Assembly (NCBI RefSeq): GCF_027579695.1
Contig: NC_083596.1
Location: 15,835,759 to 15,899,758, forward strand
From: Neoarius graeffei
Lineage: Eukaryota > Chordata > Actinopteri > Siluriformes > Ariidae
Direction of reading: 5' to 3'
DNA: 64,000 nt
Shown: positions 23,006 through 33,734 of the stretch, piece by piece
Position numbering within the stretch: the first letter of the stretch is position 1
Layout of the letters: the number at the start of each line of letters is the position of its first letter
Translations under genes and position numbers: made by a program
The notes under the pieces: model-generated
Databases searched by the model: none
Told to the model about the DNA's origin: nothing
Seen by the model: the letters and a program-made list of their open reading frames with translations, nothing else

Positions 23006-23409
23006 AAACAATGAATGAAACAGTCGTGGCTGTCACCTGGCGGCAGCGCGCAGTGATAAGAAGGGAGAGAAAATAGTGCCAAGCGATTTTGAGGTCTGAC
23101 TTTTTATTTGGCAACGGTTTTGTGATGCAAATATATCACTCTTTTGAACACGTACTGTTTTGAGACGAAAAACGTTTTACTTTCGTGACGCCAACAAACT
23201 TGCCGGACTACTTTCGTCTGGACCAAAACTGGACAAGAACTGGACTCACAGGATGCTGTCGGGGGTAAGTCAGTGTGTTTGCACGACACTATTGAGGGGG
23301 CCGCCATACAGATTCATGTCAAAATCCCGAACTATCCTTTTAAGTAAATGTACTTTGTTACTGTCTACCTCCAACTATAAGAGAGGGAAGCATTCCACGT
23401 AGCACCCTT

Positions 23410-23620
23410 TTACAACATTTAACCATTACATTACAGGCATTTAGCAGACACTCACATCCAGTGCAACATACATCATACCCAGAGAAGCCTGGGGAACAGT
23501 TGGGGGTTAGGTGCTATTGTTCAAGGGCACTTCAGCCATTCCTGCTGGTCCAAGGAATCAAACCAGCAACCTTTTGGTCCCAAAGCTGCTTCTCTAACCT
23601 TTAAGCCATGGCTTCCCCCC
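23410..23620 (-). mobile_element. Unassigned SINE-like fragment
   Basis: Contains CAGGCATTTAGCAGACACTC and, further on, GGAATCAAACCAGCAACCTT, typical of tRNA-derived fish SINE heads read in reverse. Boundaries are uncertain. Confidence 0.45.
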
Positions 23621-23769
23621 ATAACCAAACAAGGAAACTGATCTTAACCCCTTCAATGCCCTTGGACAAGTCACATCCATCATGAAATCTTTTACCGCTG
23701 TGTCTTATGACGTACGCTACTCGTCATAAACACCTCCTTTTATGTACCTTACATGGCACATTACTTTTA

Positions 23770-24797
23770 CACTGTAAAAAATGTCCGTAGAATTAACAGT
23801 GAATTTATGTAAAATCATGACATAAAAAAAAACTGTAAATACAAAAACAATGAAGCAGTGTGTAATTTACATCAATATACTGTAAAACTCCTAACCAAAT
23901 ACCACTGTTAATTTAACAGTAAGAATATGTTGAACTGATCATATTTTTTTGGAGAATTTACAAGTTGTTGTAGTTTAAACACAGACAAACTGTAATACTA
24001 AAACAGAATGTGATAGTTAAAATTACATCATTGCCCTGTTAAAAAAAAAAAAAAATGTCAGTAGAGGCTCTCCGGCACATTTCGTAAAACTCTAAATCAA
24101 ATAAAATATCTGTCTGGTAGATCATTGCTTGTAACCATCATGCATTGAATCCCGGTGAAATGTTCATGCAATCATTGTTTATTGTACAATGAATATCCGT
24201 AAAATTAACAGTTATGTATTGATTATCTCATCTCATCTCATTATCTCTAGCCGCTTTATCCTTCTACAGGGTCGCAGGCAAGCTGGAGCCTATCCCAGCT
24301 GACTACGGGCGAAAGGCGGGGTACACCCTGGACAAGTCGCCAGGTCATCACAGGGCCGACACATAGACACAGACAACCATTCACACTCACATTCACACCT
24401 ACGGTCAATTTAGAGTCACCAGTTAACCTAACCTGCATGTCTTTGGACTGTGGGGGAAACCGGAGCACCCGGAGGAAACCCACGCGGACACGGGAGAACA
24501 TGCAAACTCCACACAGAAAGGCCCTTGCCGGCCACGGGGCTCGAACCCAGGACCTTCTTGCTGTGAGGCGACAGCGCTAACCACTACACCACCGTGCCGC
24601 CCTGTATTGATTATTGTACACTGAATACCTGTAAAATGTACATTTAGTTATCATTAATTGTACATGGAATCCCAGTGAAATAAATGTACAAGTTATTCTG
24701 TAATGTTGTTTACATTTCACTATTTTTAACAGGATTATTCTGGCAACCACAGCTGCCAGTATTTTTCCATAAAAACAACTGATTTTTTTTTACAGTG
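23770..24797. mobile_element. TA-flanked MITE (CACTGTAAAAA ends) containing a SINE
   Basis: It starts CACTGTAAAAAATGTCC and ends TTTTTTACAGTG, flanked by TA at 23,768-23,769 and 24,798-24,799, as expected of a Tc1/mariner-type MITE. A V-SINE at 24,227-24,602 interrupts it. The remainder is AT-rich with repeated CTGTAAAAT-like motifs. Confidence 0.7.
24227..24602 (-). mobile_element. V-SINE-like retroposon
   Basis: Full-length minus-strand copy with a 12-bp TSD TGTATTGATTAT at 24,215-24,226 and 24,603-24,614. It is the innermost layer of the 23.6-24.9 kb nest. Confidence 0.92.
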
Positions 24798-24916
24798 TAC
24801 TTCACAGTGGCACATATGAATCACAGTCAAGGCCTAAAACATTCTTCTGTCATAAGGCACAGCGGTGAAAGATTTCATGACGTACGTGACTCATCCAAGG
24901 GCATTGAAGGGGTTAA

Positions 24917-25860
24917 TGCCACAGACAATGTGTGTGTCGGTGAAAAAGGTTTTCCAGTCACACTTGATCAAGGTGACAAACTTTCGTTAAACTGGATCAC
25001 CCTGCGATAGATGACTTTGGGGCACTGTGTGGAATTTTTTTATTTATTTATCTACGTATTGCCTCAGTCTACCAAAAGCATCTAAATACGTCAATGAGGT
25101 CACTGACTTTGTTTGGAAAAAAAAAAAAAAAGAGCAAATCACAAATCCCTTTTTGAGGCGGCTCGGTTTTGGACAGTCTACGTTACGTAAGGGATAAAAC
25201 TTGACCGGTGTGCTGTTATAGGAAAACGGAATGATGAATGGTGAGGGCGGTGTGTGATGGTGATAGCATTACTACCCTGTCATTTTTTAATAACAGCATG
25301 CCCCAGAATGTTGGTTTCTGACCTCATTAAACTACAGAGAAAAAGCCAAGATGTGACTTCAGGGTCCAAACCCTCCTTTGATACGCACAGCGGGAGCACT
25401 GAATACCACTCGGGGTATATCGAGATGGTTTCCTCTGTGTCCATGCTCCCTCTTTGTCGACGTAATTTCCAATAATGGAGACTTGTGAGGAGTGGAGGGG
25501 AAGAGCACAGGCACAGTCCTGGAGCAGCCAATGATTGACGAGGCAGTAAGATTAGAAAGAAAGGGAGTGAGTGGCCATGAGTGAAGTCTTATGGTTATAC
25601 AATACACAAAGCATGTCTTTGTGACTATTGATAAATTCAGGTGAGGGACAAGAAGGAATGGTCAATAACACCGCAAAGTGGACTAAAGTTCACATTTAAG
25701 CTCACTATCGATTTCCTGTTGTGGGTTTAGTATGTTGTTTCTCTTTGGAAGGGAAACCTTAAAGCAGATACGCAGAGCCATGGCCTCACTTTCGTTTATA
25801 AACGCCTTGAGACCTCAAGAATGGCACAGGAATAGTTTTAAGCGTGAACAATAAATCTAA
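24917..25860. other. Unique DNA, no gene recognised
   Basis: About 0.9 kb without a recognisable repeat apart from a short poly-A run near 25,115. Overlapping open frames exist on both strands at about 25,254-25,607, but none resembles a known protein or has a matching splice pair. It is one of the few non-repeat stretches in the left half. Confidence 0.4.
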
Positions 25861-26010
25861 TATAGTAATTTTTATGATTTAAAGTGATTTATAGAGGTAG
25901 CGGTCTGAGTGAATGGCCTTGACGTCCGTAACGTCACAGCAGGAAGTCTATCGGTCTCATCGCCATTTCCGCTATACTAAAACACAGAGCTGACTGCAAC
26001 CCCGATCCTC

Positions 26011-26194
26011 CATTTTTTTAAAGATATTTTTTGGGCTTTTTTCACCTTTATTGGATAGGACAGTGTAGAGACAGGAAATGAGCAGGAGAGAGAGAGACGG
26101 GGAGGGATTGGGAAATGACCTCGGGTCGGAATCGAACCCGGGTCCCCGGATTTATGGTGTGGCGCCTTATCCACCTGAGCCACGACGCCCCACT
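26011..26194 (-). mobile_element. tRNA-derived SINE, second family
   Basis: On the minus strand it begins GGGCGTCGTGGCTCAGGTGG and contains GGGTTCGATTCCGACC, good A and B boxes. It ends TCCTATCCAATAAAGGTGAA. Flanks CGATCCTCC and GAGCCTCC look like a decayed TSD. It lies in the leader of the THAP-like frame below. A second copy is at 35,508-35,684. Confidence 0.75.
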
Positions 26195-26236
26195 GAGCCT
26201 CCCTTTTGAGCTAATTTATCATCATGCCATGTAGAT

Positions 26237-28792
26237 TAGGGTGACCAGATTTCCCGGGTCTAAAACCGGGACACTTTGCGCGTGACCGTGATACTCGTGC
26301 ACGCACTCGCGTTTTGATGTAAACATGCGCCGGCTCAAACCATGGCTCAGACAGGTGCTTTTATCATTTTGTAGAAGCTCACTTTTATCAACATTTCAGA
26401 GAACAATCAAGTATTTTCTTGTTATCTACATGTACTTCTATCACAATTCAGTCAAAGTAAGAAAATCAGACAACAGATGTGATGATAGGGAATAGGCCAA
26501 TAGCCTAAATTTCAACTGATTTATTTCACTTTTGTGAAAACGCCAAGAAAACGCATTGCTTCTATATTAACATCAACATTTGATGCGATGAACTTGTTTT
26601 TTAAACAATAGGCTATATGTTGTAACAGGAATGAGCGCATGAGCTTAATCGTTGTCACCTCCGAACCTTTACCCAAAATGCCTCTGTTTAATCTTAACCA
26701 GTGTCGGCTATGAACTCTTTTGAAAACGTGAACCCTGAGTTGACAACAGCATCAAACAAGTCAAGACAATCTGTGATACAGATTAAAGACAGATGAAACA
26801 CATGAAAGACAACAAAAAATGTTTCAGAAACACAGCCACCCAACCCACCCACCCTAAAGAAGATGCCATTTTATTGCATATATTTACATGATGAGTGAAT
26901 TTGCTCCAGTAGCGCTTTATTGCCCGAGAGTCTGCTGTGAAACTGCGAGCAAGTATCATCGAAATTGGCCCGGGTAATGAGCAAGGCTTTGAGAGTAGGC
27001 ACAGTCATGCGATTCCTCTCGTCAGTCCAGGTGTTGCTCATGACTGAAAATCAGGGCTTTGAACCGGAATTTTTTTCCTATTGGTTCGTTCCGAACAGAA
27101 ACGGAATTTTAACGTTTCCGGTTTTGGGTTCCACCATTAAATAGACGTTCCCGAACCGGTTAGAACAAAAAAAATTTCGTTCCCGGAACGGTTAATTACG
27201 TTCCCTGTCAGCTGTTTAACAAATGGCTATAAAATTATGTCTCTGTCTCATCCAGCTTAAGCCAGATGTAGGCTAATTCTATTACAACCTTCATTAAATA
27301 AGACAAGAAATAATTCAAAACAATTATTATTTCAAATGTTGGTGATTTGGATTCTCAGTATGTCTTCCCATCTACACAAACAGAAAAAGTGCCAAAAATG
27401 AAAGATAATTCGTTTAGTGTGTTACCAAAGGCTAGTCAGGCCCTATAGAGGGCTACCGCATGACGTCACCGCGCCGCGAGATTTTGTTAGCCGCCATATT
27501 GGAAGTACACATCTATGCAAGTGCATACATACATAAACTACAGCTGAAATGTAGCCAGGGCCGGTTCTGCCCTAATCTGGACCTGGGTGCAACATCGCGC
27601 CCCCCCCCCAAAAAAAAAAAACCAGTCTAAATCAGGACAACCATCACATAACTATAACTATAAACATTTTATATCAACTATTTTAACTAAATGAGCTATA
27701 ATAAATAAGCCTGCAGGCAGCCACGGCGGGCTGCCTCAGAAAAGTAACCATTCAATGACGCAACTTAAAGCCTGCAGCCACGGCGGGCTGCCTCAGAAAA
27801 CTAACCATTTGTCCTACCTTAAAACTCGTTTTGTATTTTCGACCCTCCGTTTATTTTCTTTCCTTTTCTGAAAACCCGATTTGTGTCCAGACATTTTGTT
27901 CTGCTACCAACAAACTAACTCGTCAGGTCTCGTCTCTCGAGCGCGCGATGATTCCCGTGGGAAGGGCAACAACTGATACATTTTTACAAACAGCCAATAG
28001 GGAGGTTGCATCGTTCAGGCTCTTCTTTGCTCAGACACTCAGTAATGGAGACGTGATGGCAGTCCACCTTCCCGCTCTCTCCATTCAATCAGCGAACGTC
28101 ACACAGGAAGTGAACCCCAGCGGGTCATAGAAACTTGCGCAGGAGAAGAATGGCTTTTTTATTTGTAGGCTACAGAAACTTTGAGGAACGAAATAAAAAC
28201 CGGTATTAACCGGTTACCATTATTTTTAATAAGCGTTTCTGTTCCGGAACATAAAAAATAATAAAGTTTCTGGTTTCGTTTCTGTTCCATGTGAAACAGA
28301 AAAAGTTCCCGGTTTTCGTTTTCGTTCCTTGAACCGGTTCAAAGCCCTGCTGAAAATATTCGCTCAACTGGAGCATTGGTGCCAGGTAGGCACATGGCAA
28401 ACTGGCAAAGCTGGCTGGCATTGCTGTAAGAAGTCTCCCTACTCTTGAAGTGCGCGAACATCTCTGCCCAGCGCTCATCCGTTCGGTATTGTCGCGTAGT
28501 AGTTGACAGCCGCTAGCGAAAAAAAAACGTTATAACGCGGCCTCTATATTGCAACATTGTACAAATAGATACATTCTAAGGTTGACTGCGCACACACGCA
28601 CATTGATGCTGAATTGCTAGAAGCTTTATTGACATCTCGTTGGCTATATATGATCGCTGTAACCGGGACAGTTTGTTAGTGTTTGGTGTAAACCGGGATA
28701 TTTCAGCGTCCCGACAGACCTTTGTCGGGACTGGGGACATGCAACTCAAAATCGGGACTGTCCCGGTCAAACCGGAACGTCTGGTCACGCTA
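26237..28792. mobile_element. hAT-like element (TAGGGTGACCAGA ends) inserted in the THAP frame
   Basis: The termini are TAGGGTGACCAGA and TCTGGTCACGCTA. A perfect 8-bp TSD ATGTAGAT lies at 26,229-26,236 and 28,793-28,800. No transposase frame. Another hAT-like element at 27,052-28,349 is nested inside. Confidence 0.92.
27052..28349. mobile_element. hAT-like element (CAGGGCTTTGAACC family), copy 2, reversed, with internal extra segment
   Basis: Perfect 8-bp TSD CTGAAAAT at 27,044-27,051 and 28,350-28,357. It matches 14,348-15,186 in reverse orientation, with an additional block of roughly 0.5-0.6 kb starting near 27,446 (after AGTCAGGCCCTATAGAGGGC). The extra block contains a C-run followed by an A-run at about 27,600-27,620. 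Confidence 0.92.
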
Positions 28793-29135
28793 ATGTAGAT
28801 GTGTTGCTGGCGGGTACAGCAACATGACAGAAGGTGGATTTATGTTGCATTCACGGCCCAAGAATGTTCAAACTGCAAAGATTTGGACGCGTTTTGCAAG
28901 AATTTCACGGGCACATTGGGCGGCTATGAAGTGGTCTCTCCTCTGCTCTGCACATTGAAGACTCGTACGAGACCTCTGATCTGTTGAGGAGCGTCGGGTA
29001 TAAGCCCGTATTGAAAAAGGGTGCAGTACCAACAATTAAAAGAAAACTACAAGAAAAGGAAAGTATTTATATTATTTATTTTTAAAAGGAAAGTGAGTTT
29101 AGTTGCACCAGTTCTCCCAGAGTGAGCCGAGGGCT

Positions 29136-29245
29136 GTTGGTAAAACCCGGGATGGAACGGGACGGGACATATCGCTCGGGCAGTGACCTCCCCGCGGTTG
29201 TTGCTAAAACTGGTGACGTCCCGTTCCATCCCGGGTTTTAGTAAT
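29136..29245. repeat. Short palindrome
   Basis: TAAAACCCGGGATGGAACGG on the left is repeated in reverse complement at about 29,220-29,241 (CCGTTCCATCCCGGGTTTTA). The spacer is about 50 bp. It could be a small foldback MITE. Confidence 0.6.
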
Positions 29246-30428
29246 TGCCTGAGGCGAGCAGTAATGGCGGAGTACTCAGTATGGAGAAAATGGAGAATGA
29301 GTTGAGCAACCGTCTGATTTCTAAACTGGATATTGCTGCCATCTCGCCCTTACGTGGAAGAAGTGAATGAACGGAGAACTGAACGAACAACTAAAAGTCA
29401 GATTGTTTCAAAACAATCGGCCACAAGATCGGCCTTCAAGAAGCGAGAACACAGACGGGTAAGCGCCGACTGTTATTTGGATTAAAAAAAAAACATGTTG
29501 TTTACCTGCATTTAGATTAATACATGTAACTTGTATTGTGTGTTTAAGTTAGCGGTATAAGATTATTTAATTTGCTTCAGAATGTGATTGTCTCAGTTCA
29601 TCTGATTATTTAATTAGCCTTTTACGTTTTATCAGTGAAAATGCATGCATGGACATGTATGTTGCATAAGTTATAGCACCCATCCTGTTTTAATGAGAGT
29701 CAACCCACAGTCAATGAAGTCAAATCAGTCTTAGTTGAGCAAGTCGGTAACGCTATTTCTTACATTCACCATAAATTTTTATTTCTATGACTTTGGTCTA
29801 TCGCTGTCAAAGGCCTCGGCCTTAAAACCGGTTACCGCTGTGACGTCACGCACTCAGGGCTGGCTGGCTCAGCGGGGCAGCTCGAATGCCAACTTTGCGG
29901 TCGATTTTAACTCTCAAAAATATATTTTTTTAAAATTCTCATTTATGCAGCATACAAGAGTCAAGGATGGAGATACTATCCACTCAGAAATGTATTTAAA
30001 AATAAAGGTTCTGTGTATCGCCTTTAAATATTCTGGACGTAAACTAGAGGATAATAAAGCCAACAAGTGCAGAAGTCACGTGTGTAATAAGGTGTGACGC
30101 CGCCTCGAAGCCGATTTCCCAATACCAGCATATCCCAAAGTGATTTATTCCTATTATACCACGGCAATCTTCCAATGAGTACCTTTTATTAATAATTAAC
30201 AAACATATCATACTTTTTATTCGTTTATTGTTATGCAGACATCCGGAAATAAGTAAGAGCCTGGTATCACCTCCACCAAAGAGCTATAAACAGTCGTTCC
30301 CTTGCCAGCCTCTCTTTTCTTTCTCTCTCTCTCTCTCTCTCTGTCTTTTTTGAAGTTAGTAAGACCAAAAAATCTTGGCTTGTCGTGTCCTGATAAAGTG
30401 CAAAGTCCTCTATCCTGTGATAGAAAAC
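29246..30428. other. No intact gene; possible distal part of the THAP element
   Basis: Sequence around 29,820-30,170 (ACCGGTTACCGCTGTGACGT; CATATCCCAAAGTGATTTAT) looks repeat-derived and may be the far end of the THAP-bearing element, but I could not pair its termini. A (CT)n run lies at about 30,321-30,342. Confidence 0.35.
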
Positions 30429-30432
30429 TTAA

Positions 30433-31073
30433 AGTGCCATTCCACCATTGGATGTATTTTTTTGGCATAAAATACAATATATTTTATGACAACATGACTA
30501 GACAGAGAAATCTTTTAGCTTCAAAATGATATATCAAACATAATTTTTTGACAACGACAAGTATATTAATTTTGCGACCAAAGTCACCTACCCTTTTAAT
30601 TTCCGCGTGGTAGTGAAACGTGATGTCATCGGCAGGTTCCCCTTCTTGTGTACCACGTCACGTGTGACGTGGCACAGATTATCAGCAATGGCGGATAGAA
30701 CGCGATTGTCAGCTTCGGAAAAGAAGCGAAGGAAAATAGCAAGCGATGCCCAAAGGAGACGATCGATGGTGAATATCGGCACAGCAATCGACAAGTGGAA
30801 ATCGCGTTCTATCCGCCATTGCTGATAATCTGTGCCACGTCACACGTGACGTGGTACACAAGAAGGGGAACCTGCCGATGACATCACGTTTCACTACCGC
30901 GTGGAAATTAAAAGGGTAGGTGACTTTGGTCGCAAAATTAATATACTTGTCGTTGTCAAAAAATGATGTTTGATATATCATTTTGAAGCTAAAAGATTTC
31001 TCTGTCTAGTCATGTTGTCATAAAATATATTGTATTTTATGCCAAAGAATACATCCAATGGTGGAATGGCACT
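30433..31073. mobile_element. TTAA-flanked foldback element, arms about 280 bp
   Basis: TTAA flanks at 30,429-30,432 and 31,074-31,077. The left arm (30,433-30,717) begins AGTGCCATTCCACCATTGG. The right arm (about 30,800-31,073) is its near-perfect reverse complement. The spacer is 82 nt. A 45-codon frame starts in the left arm and ends in the right. The TTAA target fits Kolobok or piggyBac. Confidence 0.92.
30688..30825 (+). pseudogene. Short lysine/arginine-rich ORF fragment across the palindrome spacer
   Basis: It reads MADRTRLSASEKKRRK and then VNIGTAIDKW. From memory, the VNIG-A-x2-W motif recurs at the start of fish transposon-derived proteins, but I cannot name the family. The frame runs from the left arm through the unique spacer and stops in the right arm, so it is a truncated passenger and not a gene. 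Confidence 0.4.
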
Positions 31074-31077
31074 TTAA

Positions 31078-31650
31078 AAGAACAAATTGACCCATTGTAA
31101 GTGCTTTGTGAAATAAATGTTTCCTCGCAGAAAGAAAACCTCACCTCATTTTTTTTCCCAAATACAGTACTGTGCAAAAGTCTTGCCATCCCCCCTTTTC
31201 TTTCTTTTTTTTAAAGTACAAACTGCATTATAGACTTTTATTTAATGACTTCTAAATTATCGAGTCAGTACAAAAACATTTTCGAGTTCCAAAAGTTAGT
31301 TTTCCAGCACAAAATGAAATGGTGTGTGTGTCATTAAAGAAAGCAGCATACATATAAAAGGCCCACATAAGAGACCACTTTTCAGAACATTTTTCAGAAG
31401 GCTGCTGGGTTCGCTACAAAAAATAAGTGTCCAGAAGAACCGTGGCCGATTTTGCAAGATGCTCAGTAAAATTTCCAAGCTAATTTCCTGATAAAGCTGG
31501 ACACACTGTACCCGAGGCGACTGATTTTTTTAAAGCAAAGGGTCGCCACAGCAAATATTGACTCTGTTGCATTTATTACTGTTTACTGTTCTTTATAAAA
31601 TATGTTTGGTTTTTTTATGTAGAAACATTTTATTTCATTATCTTTGAAAT
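31078..31650. other. No gene recognised; degraded transposon end possible
   Basis: The stretch at about 31,166-31,200 (CAGTACTGTGCAAAAGTCTT) resembles a Tc1-type TIR, but its partner is not evident. No coding frame. Confidence 0.35.
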
Positions 31651-31652
31651 TA

Positions 31653-33281
31653 CAGTGGTATGCAAAAGTTTGGGCACCCCTGGTCAAAATTGCTGTGACT
31701 GTGAACAGTTAAGCAAGTTGAAGATGAAATGATCTCCAAAAGGCATAAAGTTAAAGATGACTCATTCTCTTTATATTTTAATAAGAAAACAATTTTTTAT
31801 TTTCATCTTTTACATTTTCAAAATGACAAAAAAAAAGGAAAAGGGCCCGAAGCAAAAAAGTTTGGGCACCCTGCATGGTTAGTACCTACAGTAGTAACAC
31901 CCCCTTTGGCAAGTATCACAGCTTGTAAGCACTTTTTGTAGCCAGCTAATAATCTTTCAGTTCTTACCTGGGGGATTTTCACACATTCGTCCCTGCAAAA
32001 GGCTTCCAGTTCTACAAGTTTCTTGGGCTGTCTTGCATGCACTGCTCTTTTGAGATCTATGCACAGATTTTCAATGATGTTTAGGTCAGGGGACTGTGAG
32101 GGCCAGGGCAAAACCTTCAGCTTGTGCCTCTTGAGATATTCCATTGTAGATTTTGAGGTGTGTTTTGGATCATCGTCTTATTGTAGGACCCATCCTCTTT
32201 TTAACTTCAACTTTTTTTTACAGATGGTGTGATGTTTGCTTCCAGAATTTGCTGGTATTTATTCGAATCCATGCTTCCCTCAACCAATGAAATGTGCCCT
32301 GTGCCACTGGCTGCAACACAACCCCAAAGCATGATCGAGCCACACCCATGCTTCAGAGTTGGAGAGGTGTTCTTTTCCTGGAATTTGGCACCCTTTTTTC
32401 TCCAAACATACCTTTGCACATTGTGGCCAAAAAGTTCTATTTTGATTTCATCAGTCCACAGGACTTGTTTCCAAAATGCATCAGGCTTATTTAGATGTTC
32501 ATTTGCAAACTTCAGACGCTGAATTTTGTGGCTAGGATGCAGGAATGGTTTTCTTCTGATGACTCTTCCATGAAGGTCATATTTGTTCAGGTGTCGCTGC
32601 ATAGTAGAACAGTGCACCACCACTCCAGGGTCTGCTAAATCTTTCTGAAGGTCTTTTGCAGTCAAACAGGGGTTTTTATTTGCCTTTCTAACAATCCAAC
32701 GAGCAGTTCTTTCAGAAAGTTTTCTTCATCTTCCAGACCTCACCTTCATCTCCACTGTTTCTGTTAACTGCCATTTCTTAATAACATTACAATCTGAGGA
32801 AACAGCTACCTGAAAACACTTTGCTATGTTCTTGTAGCCTTCTCCTGCTTTGAGAGCATCAATTATTTTATTATTCCGAATGCGAGGGAGTTGCTTAGAG
32901 GAGCCCATGGCTGTTGATTTTAGGGACAAGTTTGAGGAGTCAGAGAATTTATACAGCTTTGAAATCTGCATCATCTGACCTTTCCTAGCGAAGAATTTGA
33001 ACAAGCCACAGCTCAATAAGCTAATTAAGGTCTGGAACCTTGGTAAAAGTTACCCGAGAACTCAAATGTATCGGGGTGCCCCAACTTTTGCATGGTGTTC
33101 CTTTTCTTTTTTCACTCTCTTTAATTGTACAAAAAAAATAATACACAAATCTTGCAGAAAATGCTGAAATGTGTCGTCTTTACCTTTATGTCTTTTGGTG
33201 ATCAGTTCATCTTCTGCTCACTTAACTATTCACAGTAACAAATATTTTCAGTAAGGGTGCCCAAACTTTTGCATGCCACTG
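31653..33281 (-). mobile_element. Tc1-like DNA transposon, defective copy B
   Basis: TIRs begin CAGTGGTATGCAAAAGTTTG and end CTTTTGCATGCCACTG, with TA at 31,651-31,652 and 33,282-33,283. It is the longer sibling of 3342-4872 and retains the N-terminal region (32,726-33,016) missing there. The flanks differ, so the two are independent insertions. Confidence 0.94.
31880..33016 (-). pseudogene. Tc1-family transposase pseudogene (copy B)
   Basis: Three frame pieces remain. 32,726-33,016 covers the N-terminal helix-turn-helix (RNNKIIDALKAGEGYKNIAK). 32,207-32,665 carries LWTDEIKIELFG. 31,880-32,144 carries DLNIIENLCIDL, where cysteine replaces the usual tryptophan. The middle is broken by a T-run of eight bases at about 32,211-32,218 (six in copy A) and by the TAA codon that copy A also has just before the DDDPKH motif. 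Confidence 0.85.
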
Positions 33282-33285
33282 TATG

Positions 33286-33652
33286 TGTGGCACGGTGGTG
33301 TAGTGGTTAGTGTTGTCGCCTCACAGCAAGAAGGTTCTGGGTTCAAGCCCAGCAGCCAACGAGGGCCTTTCTGTGCAGAGTTTGCATGTTCTCCCCGTGT
33401 CCGCGTGGGTTTCCTCCGGGTGCTCCGGTTTCCCCCACAGTCCAAAGACATGCAGGTTAGGTTAACTGGTGACTCTAAATTAAATGTAGGTGTGAATGTG
33501 AATGGTTGTTTGCCTCTGTGTGTCGACCCTACAATGATCTGGTGACTTGTCCAGGGTGTACCCCGCCTTTCGCCCGTAGTCAGCTGGGATAGGCTCCAGC
33601 TTGCCTGCGACCCTGTACAGGATAAGCGATTACAGATAATGGATGGATGGAT
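33286..33652 (+). mobile_element. V-SINE-like retroposon with (GGAT)n tail
   Basis: It begins TGGCACGGTGGTGTAGTGG directly after the TA of Tc1 copy B and ends GGATGGATGGATGG. The head and core are full. The tail matches the copy at 18,802. Confidence 0.85.
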
Positions 33653-33734
33653 GGTGGTGTAGTGGGTTAGCATTGTTGCCTCACAGCAAGAAGGTTCTGG
33701 GTTTGAGCTCAGTGGCCGAGGAGGGCCTTTCTGT
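33653..33734 (+). mobile_element. V-SINE-like retroposon, piece 1 of 3
   Basis: Head only (GGTGTAGTGGGTTAGCATTG to GAGGGCCTTTCTGT). It stops where a MITE begins at 33,735 and resumes with GTGTGGAGTTTGCATG after that MITE. Confidence 0.8.

Larger units (their letters stand above)
21507..23339. mobile_element. TTAA-flanked element, Kolobok-like, with THAP start fragment
   Basis: TTAA flanks both ends (21,503-21,506; 23,340-23,343). The inverted ends extend about 75 bp: AGGGATAGTTCGGGATTTTT on the left and its reverse complement on the right, continuing to a shared GTGCAAACACACTGACTTAC block. TTAA duplication fits piggyBac or Kolobok. The THAP-like fragment at 21,982 favours Kolobok, whose transposases carry THAP domains. 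A hAT-like element at 22,099-23,005 interrupts it. Confidence 0.85.
20337..23373 (-). mobile_element. hAT-family element with BED-finger remnant, copy 2 (outermost of three nested elements)
   Basis: The left end TAGAGGTGGACAAAG and right end CTACCTCCA are inverted. The flanking 8-mers TCTATAAC and ACTATAAG share their six central bases (CTATAA), an eroded TSD. The body aligns with 6087-8716 but carries a TTAA-flanked element at 21,507-23,339, which holds another hAT-like element at 22,099-23,005. The BED-finger fragment is at 20,911-21,196. Confidence 0.85.
23648..24912. mobile_element. TTAA-flanked foldback element hosting a TA-flanked MITE
   Basis: TTAA borders at 23,644-23,647 and 24,913-24,916. 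The ends are inverted: CCCCTTCAATGCCCTTGG on the left, CCAAGGGCATTGAAGGGG on the right. Homology between the arms continues for about 70 bp (ATCATGAAATCTTTTACCGC and its counterpart). A CACTGTAAAA-type element at 23,770-24,797 sits in the middle. Confidence 0.85.
26224..28990 (+). pseudogene. THAP-domain reading frame split by a hAT element and frameshifted
   Basis: An ATG at 26,224 opens MPCR. The frame is then interrupted at 26,237 and resumes at 28,801 (after the duplicated target), giving CVAGGYSNMTEGG, with the second metal cysteine replaced by tyrosine. Later the frame has W-containing THAP-like sequence and LLCSAH, the C-x2-H half, followed by a 2-nt deletion. The shifted frame continues DSYETSDLLRSVGYKP and ends GAVPTI, like the THAP C-terminal box. 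This is probably a relic of a THAP transposon, though a dead host THAP gene is possible. Confidence 0.6.

Noticed and set aside
25254..25607. Overlapping open frames on both strands in unique DNA
   Set aside because: No homology recognised, no splice-site pairing with another exon, and no start context.
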